From positions 1 to 15,582 of the forward strand of contig JALCCG010000393.1 in the NCBI GenBank assembly GCA_023212695.1: DNA of 15,582 nt, in the 5' to 3' direction. How positions within the stretch are numbered: position 1 is the first letter of the stretch; each line of letters opens with the position of its first letter. The notes beneath the pieces were generated by a model that saw only the letters and a program-made list of their open reading frames with translations, ran no database searches and had not been told where the DNA came from. Below are positions 8,831-15,582 of the stretch, piece after piece. The DNA is from Sporisorium sorghi. Its lineage: Eukaryota > Basidiomycota > Ustilaginomycetes > Ustilaginales > Ustilaginaceae. The position numbers and the translations under genes were made by a program.

Positions 8831-10202
8831 GGCTATGGCGCTGGTGCCGGTGTCTCATTGGCTGTCAGGAGAGCTCTGGTGCTTCTGGTGAGCGTGCTCC
8901 TTGAGAAAAAAAAAAAAATCAATCTCTTGTTCGCTCCTCTTGTTCACGAGGGATGCACAGCTGATGATGGCTGCACCCAGAGCCCTGTCAAGCCCGGATC
9001 AGGGCTCAGAAGTCTTGTTCTATCGCAAGTCGCTGCCAGGCCCTGTTCAGGACCAGCCGTTTGTCATTGCGTCTCTCTCAGCGTGACGAGCTTGGACAAC
9101 CTCGGCTGTCGAGGTTCTGAGGTCGCTCTTAGCTCGACGTTTGGTCAGTCGCTGTCGGTGAAAGTCTGGGGCGAAGTGACAAAAAAATCAAGTGAAATCG
9201 AGGTCAAGAAAAGAAACCGAAAAATGCATTCTGTGCTTGATAGCGAGCGAGCAGCAAGCAAGACGACGAGCGACAATATGTGCCAGCCATCTCTTCGTAA
9301 TGCAAGCAAGACATAGACCATACAGCTCTGCCGCGCGATACAAGCGCTGGAACGAAGGGAACACACGGCCAAGTCGAATCTCGAAGGAGACCTGTCAAAA
9401 CGAGGACAGCAGTGAACGCCTATCGACGATGAAGAGCGGCTGGAGAGATCCGGCCTGGGAAACGAGGCTGTTGCTGTCCTTCTGACCAGCTAAGAAAGTG
9501 ACGAGGATTGCCAAAGGTCGTGTGATATGCAGGGTCCTGGGATCGTGATCTCGAACATCACTGCAGACCAGGCGAATGCGGGGTAGTGCGACCCCCACCA
9601 CGCTTGCTGCTGTCTATCTCAGCCATCTCATAGTGCACTCGCCCAGGAGCAGCGCAAAACCTCAGGGACGTGCATGGAGATGTCAGCAACGAACACACCC
9701 AGAAATGCGCTGACGCTGTCCCTGTCTTCTGACATGTTTGCGACGAAGCATGACGGAGCAGGATCGAGACCGGGACCGCGATAGCCAAAGGCTTGGCGGT
9801 CAGGGTCTCGCATTGAAAGGTTTGGTGGGGTAAAGGAGTGAGCTCGGCGAGCAAATCCGGGGCAGACGTACGAGTGAACCTCGTCGGATGGCGAACAGCC
9901 GGCCGAGCGAATCGCAGGGATGGGCGGATACAACGGTGAGACGCATACGCAGGCGATTGAGACAGGCTCTGCGCAGTCGAGGGTCAGTCAACAAGAGAAC
10001 AGAGCCAGCAGAGCAGGTTGCAGAAGAGGCTGCTGACGATGACCTTTCCATCTGGACGATGCCGTCGGCTTTGGGGAATCGCTCATTCGACTCCACACCT
10101 GATTGTGAGCAGTTGACTGTTCGATGACAATCAGATTGAAATCCCGAATGCGACGACCACATGTCCATCACGACGAGGGAATGGTAAGGGGGAGCGGCGT
10201 TC

Positions 10203-10226
10203 AGAGAGAGAGAGAGAGAGAGAGAG
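10203..10226. repeat. (AG)12 dinucleotide microsatellite
   Basis: Twelve uninterrupted AG units in non-coding sequence. Confidence 0.97.
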
Positions 10227-10365
10227 ACGAGATGAGGGGTAACCGTCGTCGATATCGTGTCGGTCGAGAGAACGCGGTTTTGCAAGGGAAATCCGTGCGA
10301 TAGAATCGACAGATCGGTCATTTCTTGACGGAGTTCACGGCTTCTTGCTCCAACGCGGTCAATCC

Positions 10366-10366
<1 letters not shown>

Positions 10367-10397
<31 letters not shown>

Positions 10398-10414
10398 AGC
10401 AGCAGCAGCAGCAG
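10367..10414. repeat. Compound microsatellite (CGA)10(CAG)6
   Basis: Ten CGA units run directly into six CAG units. In one + frame this would read Arg10-Gln6; on the - strand it reads polyleucine then polyserine. Because it inflates open frames on both strands, it should not be taken as evidence of coding. Confidence 0.97.
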
Positions 10415-11330
10415 CACAGCCTTCCATCCATCTGTCCAAGCCAAGATGAGGGCAATTGTGGGGCTCCGCTGTGTCATCTGCAATCTCATGTACCCCGCAC
10501 AGAGAGCATCGAAAAGACTGGGTTTGACACTGTAGAAGGTCGGCATGGGCCTTCTGCCTCTGTTCCCACCTCGCCAATGAGCGACATTGACATTGCGAGC
10601 ATCGTGAAATTGTATGATGATCGACATTCGACCTTCAGCCAGCTCGTTGGGCAGTTGCAGGGAGACCTCCTCGAGTCGATGTAGAGAGCGGCGAGGAGGC
10701 ATCTACACGTTGGTGCGCGATGGGCACAGCGGCGGTCTGGGCGGCAGCGCTTGCAAAGGCGGCGGAGCTGACTGCAATCGCGGCACGGCGGGCACACTCG
10801 ACGCGACCAACCGTCGGCGGCCAGTACTAACCCCCCCCCACATCTCGACCATGCCGCTCCTCCTCATCCCTCTCGTTCACACGTTCAGATCATCCTGAAT
10901 ACACACTGGACCGTGACTCCAGTACCCAGGAAGATGCGTGCAGTTGAGCGATACGGGCATGACAGACTCGAGTCAAGTCGCAGGAAAACCATCTCTGAGC
11001 TGCGGCTTTCCTCGCAACACCACCAAGAAATCTTTTTTTGGTGTCTCGCTTGCTCGCTTCTCTCGCACTGTGCCTGATGCGACAATCGCTACACCACATG
11101 CTCTTGTGGTTAGATAGCCGACCCTTGAGCGACTCGCCTCGTGTGCACTTACACTGGTGTCCTTGTCCTCGTTCCCTTAGTTGTGCAGTGTACAACTTGC
11201 TTCCTGTGAGATTGCACTCGTCGAGATCTGCCAAGGCCCTCCTCCTTGCTCCCAACCACCTTGAACGCCACGTTTTCCTCTTGCTCGGTCGCATCGTTCC
11301 GGACCTGGGTGCGACTCTTGGCTTGCTCTG

Positions 11331-11380
11331 CATTGCTCTGCATTGCTCTGCATTGCTCTGCATTGCTCTGCATTGCTCTG
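11331..11380 (+). repeat. 10-bp minisatellite, five perfect copies of CATTGCTCTG
   Basis: Five identical 10-base units with partial copies on both sides (CTTGCTCTG before, CATTGCT after, to 11387). They lie about 310 bases upstream of the transporter start codon, probably within its promoter or 5' leader. Perfect identity between units implies recent expansion. Confidence 0.97.
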
Positions 11381-11691
11381 CATTGCTGCAGCTGAACTCG
11401 ACAAGGTCGCCTGCCATCTCACCCCGCACTTTCGCCTCTTGCTCGCGTTTATCGCTTGGAAGCGTACCCCACAACCTTCCACTCTGTTACCCCTCCGACA
11501 ACGGCTGCCGCCTTTGCTTTCTTACATATACCCTCCTTGTAGTAACCTCAGGACCATCTTGCCCCTCTTGCCATCTTCCTTAACATCCAGCTCATCCCCT
11601 TCCAGCCCTCGCCTGCCTTCCGTCTCCTCCCTACACGACATCACTTTAGCCATACTCTTGATCCGACCTCCGATTCACCGACAAGGCCACC
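11381..11691 (+). promoter_or_regulatory. Pyrimidine-rich promoter/leader of the transporter gene
   Basis: From about 11400 the + strand is rich in CT and poor in G, with a TACATATA element near 11523 and repeated CTTCC/CCTCC blocks. It ends in ACAAGGCCACC directly before the ATG at 11692. This is the expected look of a fungal core promoter and leader, and the start context is strong. No other gene is seen. Confidence 0.45.
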
Positions 11692-13288
11692 ATGCGGTCC
11701 GACCAGCTCAACCATCCGGATCCCGCCCATCCGTACAACTTGCCAACATGGAGGAAGCTCCTCATGCTTGCCACGGTCTCGCTCACTGCATTTGCAGCCA
11801 ACCACATGGCTGGAGCTCACTTGACTGTACGCAACCGCTCATGCTTCCTTTCCCGCCATCCTTGCTGACGTACTCGGAGACGCTAATACTTGTTCCCCTC
11901 TCTCTTTGCAGGCCTTCCACCCTATCTCGGTCACCTTCCACCGAACCATCGCAGCCACAGCCAACACGATCGGCATCGCCATCCTCGGTCTCGGCACCGG
12001 ACCCGTGCTGTGGAACGCCTTTTCCGAGTCGATCGGTCGTCGACCCACGTACATCGTCGCCTGGACGCTCTACATCCCCTGCTGCGTGTGGTTGAGTCGA
12101 GCGGGGAGCTACAACAGCTTTGCCGCTGCTCGCTATTTCGCTGGGTTCATGGGTGCGGTGTCGCAGACGGTGCCGGCGTCGATGATCGCCGAGACGTTCC
12201 AGCCGGAGCACCGGGGTGCTGCGATTGCGGCGTGGACGGTGCTGCTGATTGCTGGGCCGATTGCGGCGCCTTTGATTGGGGCTGGGATCTTGACGAGGAC
12301 GGAGGACTGGAGGTGGATCTACTATCTCGTGTTGATTCTGGCCGGGGTGTTGTGGGTATGCGTGCTGCTGTTTGTGCCGGAGACGCGGTACATTCCCAAC
12401 GATACCGTCGCCGCGGCTGGTCCGCACGATGCAGGCTTGACGATCGACGAGGCGGACAAGAAGGACTCGCACTCGATCGAGCACGGCACATCGACGCCGC
12501 CTCACACCCCCACCGCAGCCACGCTCGAGAACGGCACCTCCTACGGACGCGTTGGCGCGGCATGGTATCCGTGCAAGGAGCCTGTGCGCTTCTTGAACGA
12601 GATCATCGCGCCGCTCAAGATGGCGATCTACGTGCCGCTCCTGCTACCCTCGATCCTGTACGCGGTGATCTTCATGTGGTCCGTCGGCTTCACAGTCATC
12701 GCACCGCAGGTGTTCCCTCGGCCGCCCTGGCACTTGACCAACGTCGATGTGGGCCTGGCGTTCATGGCGGCCCTGGTAGGCGTTCTGATCGGCAAGTTCG
12801 CCGGCGGTTACGTTGGCGACTGGACGGTGGACTTTTTCGTGCGTCGCAACAGCTCCAGCTCCAACGAGGGCAAGCGTGTGCCCGAGTACCGGCTGTGGGC
12901 GCTGCTGCCGCACACACTCCTGATCATCGTCGGCCTGCTTCTGTTTGGCATCGGCTTCAACAACAAGCTCGGCTGGCCCGTCGAGGTCGTCGGCGGCATC
13001 GGCGTCTACTACGTCGCCAACGCCGCCGCGGGCGGGATTCTGCAGACGTACATCATCGAGTCGTATTTCACAAAGGCGGTGCACGGCATCGCGCTGTTCA
13101 ACCTTGTAAAGTGCGTCATGGCTTTCGCTGCGCCGTTCTTTGTGCCCGAGTGGGCGTTCAAGGGTTTTACAAAGGCGTTTGTGGTGCAGGCGGTGGTGAC
13201 GGCCGCGTTGACGCTCGCAACGCTCGCGGTGCTGATCGCGTTCGGGGCCAAGCTGCGTCGTGCGCAGAGGATGGTCTCGACTGCGTAG
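11692..13288 (+). CDS. Major facilitator superfamily transporter (DHA1-like, 12 TM)
   Basis: CDS = join(11692..11826, 11912..13288), 503 aa, one 85-nt phase-0 intron (GTACGC donor, TTTGCAG acceptor). An integral membrane carrier, probably a proton-coupled exporter or importer of small molecules. TM1 lies at about 22-45 and is split from TM2 by the intron. The motif-A region reads NAFSESIGRRP (80-90), WRWIYYL sits at 178-184, and the antiporter-type motif C is seen in AGPIAAPLIGAG (159-170). PETRY (201-205) ends the first six-helix bundle. A hydrophilic central loop spans about 206-275 (acidic, Ser/Thr/Pro-rich), followed by six more hydrophobic segments from about 283 to 490. The C-terminus is short and basic. 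The ATG at 11692 has a CCACC context and gives the normal N-terminal cytosolic tail. The substrate cannot be told from sequence. It converges on the SmB gene with 383 bases between stop codons. Confidence 0.9.
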
Positions 13289-13671
13289 TGTTTTGGTGTT
13301 GGTCTCAGGTTTCGTATGGTTTGTCACGCTTCCTTCACTGTTGCAATTTGGCGCACACCGCTTTTATTTGTATGCAAGATGTCTGACGGAATTCAAGCGA
13401 TGCATTGTCCAGTGGTCGCTTTGTTGTGCGTGTCGCGAGTGAGGTGTGCGGCCGAGTGCGCGATCACGAGCAGCGGGTGTGGTCAACTTCTTGCAAAGCA
13501 CGGTCGCGAGAATCACGGTTCGCTCGACCGGAACCGGGCCCATGAAACGTAGAGAGACGACGAAAGGCGATTGCGCAAAGGCCTACGAGACCAATTTCAT
13601 GAGCGGATAGGCGATGAGAAGAAGGGCTTGCGGACTGATCTAGATGCTTGGACACGGTTGAAGCCATGCAA
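13289..13671. other. Convergent intergenic region between transporter and SmB genes
   Basis: 383 bases that should contain the two facing 3' UTRs and polyadenylation sites. Small open frames on both strands are unremarkable, and I see no gene, repeat or RNA structure. Confidence 0.5.
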
Positions 13672-14462
13672 TCATTGCGGTCGAGGCGGCATGCCGAATC
13701 TGTGGCGCGGCGAAAGCAAACATCAGAAGCTTGTCGGCGAATGTTTGGGGTGAGGGTAAGAGACAAGCACGAAGGAGAAACAACTTACCCAGGCGGAGGA
13801 CGGGGAGGGAAACCTGCTGGTGGAGCAACTGGGAAGCCAGGGGGAGGACCGCCGGGCATGCCGGGGAAACCAGGTGGACGGAATCCGGGAGGAGGGCCCA
13901 CGGGCATGCCTGGAGGTGGGACTGGCATTCCAGGCATCCCGGGAGGTGGTCTCGCGTAAGGCATGGGACGGGCCATCATGGGAGGAGCAGCTCCAGCCAT
14001 GGGCGGCACCGCCAGACCCATGCCTCGGCCCACGGGAGCGCCTTTGCCGGGACCGGGTTGCGTGGTTGTCTGTTTCCTGTCATCGGCCGGTGGGGGTGCC
14101 TCGACGGCCATGCTGACGATGTTCTCTCCGCGCAGAATGAGCAGACCGAGCGTGCGCTTCTGCTCCAAGATGGCATCGGGCGCACCTGCGGATGGCGCCG
14201 CGTCGTCGTCCTCGTCTTGGTCTTCAACACCTGCTTTGCCTGCTTTGCCTGCTTTGCCAGCTTTGGCGGCCGCCGCTGCTTTCGCCTTTGCCTTTCTCGA
14301 CTTGATCTTGCGATACTCTTGTGAGTCGGCGAGGACGAGGTTCATGTGTGCGTCGAAGGCGAGCAGCTGGCCGACGATCTGGCGCGAGTCGTTGAGGGTG
14401 ATGCGCAACCTGTAGTTGATGAGCGACATCATTTTGCCGCCTTTCGGCTTTGTAGGAGGCAT
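13672..14462 (-). CDS. SMB1: Spliceosomal core protein SmB (snRNP-associated protein B)
   Basis: CDS = complement(join(13672..13699, 13789..14462)), 233 aa. SmB is one of seven Sm proteins forming the ring on U1, U2, U4 and U5 snRNAs. The Sm1 motif spans about 17-50 (YRLRITLNDSRQIVGQLLAF then AHMNLVLAD). Sm2 is at 103-123 (LGLLILRGENIVSMAVEAPP). Between them is an enlarged Lys/Ala-Gly linker and acidic patch (54-98). The tail is Pro/Gly/Met-rich with repeated PPPGM/PPPGF units, as in SmB/B'. An 89-nt intron (GTAAGT donor, CCACAG acceptor) precedes a 28-nt last exon coding FGMPPRPQ and the stop. Without splicing the frame stops inside the donor. Start MPPTKPKGGKMM matches the expected short N-terminus. 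Its start codon is 1,046 bases from the telomere array. Confidence 0.95.
14231..14266 (-). repeat. Four tandem 9-bp units coding Gly-Lys-Ala in SmB
   Basis: On the + strand the unit reads CTGCTTTGC (three perfect copies and one diverged). On the coding strand it gives the AGKAGKAGKAG stretch of the inter-motif linker (about residues 67-78), which projects from the Sm fold as a loop between strands. Confidence 0.9.
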
Positions 14463-15036
14463 GTTGGGCGGCGGGTATGGGGCGACCGAGTCGTCGCGAG
14501 CCTATCTAGTGGGACTCTTCTTGTCGTCGAGATGACGGTGCGTGAACGCGCTCAGATGCGCCTGAATGTTTCGATGCTTTTCCACTCGGTGGATGAACGA
14601 AAGCGAACGAAAGCTGCGCAAACCTTTGGTGCCGGTTAGGGAGTCGTGAATCAGTGTCGCCGAGACGTGTGCTGACTTGCTAGCCAGACAGAGCTCAGCT
14701 GCCGATGACTTTGAGATGGAAGTGATGAGATCGAGTGCAAGCAAGAATGCCATCTTTTTTTTGACCGACGTGCCAAAAAGACATTCGAAACTCGGAAAAC
14801 GGCGCTGCAAAGCCAACGGTCACGTGTTTGCATGCATGCAGGCAGGCAGGCAATTTTCCAGCTCCAAGAGACTACAACAGTGCAAGTCTAACAGATATAC
14901 GAATTGTTTTGCGACTTAACAGGCGATTTTTTTTTTAATTTTAATTTTAATTTTTTTTCCATCTTTTCCGCCTTTGACAAAGATCAACGGAGAGATCGAC
15001 ACAGCTCACCATCAAAGCGCTGAGCAAGTTGAAAAT
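14463..15036. other. SmB upstream region and subtelomeric AT-rich sequence
   Basis: No gene is seen. The half nearer SmB must contain its promoter (read leftwards). A single TTAGGG unit occurs near 14635. A T9 run lies near 14754-14762. Positions 14926-14958 form an AT-only block built from TTTTAA steps. The open frames here match nothing I recognise. Confidence 0.4.
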
Positions 15037-15092
15037 CGTCTCTCCGAGACGGTCCAAAATGGGAAAATAGGACCGTCTCTGGGGGAGACGGT
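15037..15092. repeat. Cluster of interlocking inverted repeats built on GTCTC/GAGAC
   Basis: Three palindromes share arms. CGTCTC-TCC-GAGACG is at 15037-15051. GAGACGGTCC (15046-15055) pairs perfectly with GGACCGTCTC (15070-15079) across a 14-base loop. ACCGTCTC (15072-15079) pairs with GAGACGGT (15085-15092) across five bases. The four arms alternate, so the region could fold into alternative hairpins or a cruciform. It could be the end of a small DNA transposon, a protein-binding site, or structured RNA; nothing in the sequence decides between these. Confidence 0.75.
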
Positions 15093-15174
15093 TGGACCCT
15101 GGAAGGAGAAATTTAGAAAATTCAGAAAATTCAGACACGTACCTAGTCTTTTTTAACTATCAATCAATCAACAG

Positions 15175-15400
15175 TTACGCTTCAACTGAGCAAAGGATTA
15201 TTTGCACGCACCAGCCACCGCCCAAGGCGTCCTCGGCAGGTCGCAGGAGCCGTCACTCCAGTCGCGCCAAGTCGGATGCCGCTGCGCCCAGCACCCGATG
15301 CCCCACCTGCTTTGCCAAGTTTGCCTCGCTCGACAAGACGTTGGAGCATCTCGACAATTCCGACTGCGGCGCCGTCGAGTTTGAGAGCGGGATTGTGTAG
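15175..15400 (+). CDS. Possible 3' exon with C2HC zinc finger, telomere-adjacent, partial
   Basis: An open frame with no ATG ends in TAG at 15398-15400. It carries a Ser/Arg-rich stretch and then CPTCFAKFASLDKTLEHLDN followed by SDC, which is Cys-x2-Cys-x12-His-x5-Cys: the C2H2 finger spacing with the last His changed to Cys. Third positions are GC-rich, as in the real genes of the window. A good 3' splice site (T-rich tract, then CAATCAACAG) ends at 15174, so this may be the last exon of a gene whose earlier exons are lost or unrecognised. Telomere-linked RecQ-type helicase genes are known next to fungal, including Ustilago, telomeres, but no helicase motif is present, so that link is only a possibility. 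Chance remains possible. Confidence 0.35.
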
Positions 15401-15507
15401 AGAGAGAGAGACCTCAGGTCAAGATTGACAGGAGCTTGCGGGGAAAGCACACGCCGCACAAGCCATGCCGCGATTGGCCGCATGAGACTGCTGCATGTTG
15501 GTTTCAG

Positions 15508-15582
15508 TAGGGTTAGGGTTAGGGTTAGGGTTAGGGTTAGGGTTAGGGTTAGGGTTAGGGTTAGGGTTAGGGTTAGGGTTAG
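15508..15582 (+). repeat. Telomere array, 12.5 units of TTAGGG type
   Basis: Seventy-five bases of perfect (TAGGGT)n run to the last base of the window with the G-rich strand 5' to 3' toward the end. This is the orientation expected for a right chromosome terminus. There is no degenerate transition zone; unique sequence stops abruptly at 15507. The motif is the common fungal telomere repeat. Confidence 0.98.

Larger units (their letters stand above)
8831..11330. other. 2.5-kb gene-poor region with scattered simple repeats
   Basis: I see no gene I can defend. Long open frames exist on both strands, including a 300-codon - strand frame (9800-10702) and a + strand frame 10325-10684. They run through simple repeats, have weaker third-position GC than the real genes here, and match no family I know. 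The + frame ends in an amphipathic stretch MSDIDIASIVKLYDDRHSTF (from 10577) that could be a coding remnant. An A12 run lies near 8907-8919. This may be a graveyard of decayed genes between the hydrolase and transporter. Confidence 0.35.

Noticed and set aside
9800..10702. 300-codon open frame on the - strand
   Set aside because: It contains polyleucine, polyserine and Ser-Leu runs produced by microsatellites, has weaker third-position GC than the genes here, and matches no known family. Kept only as a low-interest remark.
10486..10797. Cysteine-rich - strand frame resembling a Zn2Cys6 cluster
   Set aside because: The cysteine spacing does not fit C-x2-C-x6-C-x5-12-C-x2-C-x6-8-C, and it overlaps another frame with equally poor support.
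11783..13327. Long frames overlapping the transporter, including a 498-codon + frame and - strand frames
   Set aside because: The 12-TM protein with MFS motifs in the other + frame explains the region; the overlaps are out-of-frame shadows.
14634..14640. Single interstitial TTAGGG unit
   Set aside because: One hexamer is expected by chance and is not an interstitial telomere array.
1..15582. CRISPR arrays, insertion sequences, rRNA or tRNA genes, prokaryote-style operons
   Set aside because: No regularly spaced repeats with unique spacers, no transposase or reverse-transcriptase motifs and no RNA gene signatures were seen; the window is eukaryotic.

Overview
This window looks like the right-hand end of a chromosome from a basidiomycete fungus, most likely a smut-type (Ustilaginales-like) yeast or plant associate. 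The last 75 bases are an uninterrupted TTAGGG telomere array whose G-rich strand runs off the 3' end. The genes are intron-containing, with short GT-AG introns (mostly 77-176 nt), GC-rich third codon positions and pyrimidine-rich leaders. The smut assignment is inferred from gene style and composition and was not tested by comparison.

Layout, left to right. Positions 1-1615 hold a 39-base T tract, a (GA)n run, a CT-rich promoter/leader and an unassigned stretch containing a possible 51-codon upstream ORF. A four-exon + strand gene at 1616-2976 encodes a Yra1/Aly/REF mRNA-export adaptor. A three-exon + strand gene at 3605-6785 encodes a six-BRCT protein of the Brc1/Rtt107 genome-stability family, with a pure (GCT)20 polyalanine tract in its linker. 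Tail to tail with it, 159 bases away, a two-exon - strand gene (6945-7966) encodes an alpha/beta hydrolase with a recognisable Ser-Asp-His triad. From 7967 to 11691 I find no intact gene. This stretch holds a decayed fragment resembling a Tad2/ADAT2-type tRNA adenosine deaminase (8449-8830, -), several simple repeats, and a 10-bp minisatellite in what is probably the leader of the next gene. A two-exon + strand gene (11692-13288) encodes a 12-TM major facilitator transporter. Converging on it, a two-exon - strand gene (13672-14462) encodes the spliceosomal core protein SmB. The last 1.1 kb contains AT-rich tracts, a cluster of interlocking palindromes, a short ATG-less reading frame with a C2HC zinc finger, and the telomere.

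The recognised genes do not form one pathway. Two are RNA-processing housekeeping genes (Yra1 for export, SmB for splicing), one is a DNA-repair scaffold, and two are accessory (hydrolase, transporter). The most notable features are a presumably essential spliceosomal gene whose start codon lies only about 1.05 kb from the telomere, the palindrome cluster and orphan zinc-finger exon between them, and the deaminase relic. I found no convincing new multigene system.
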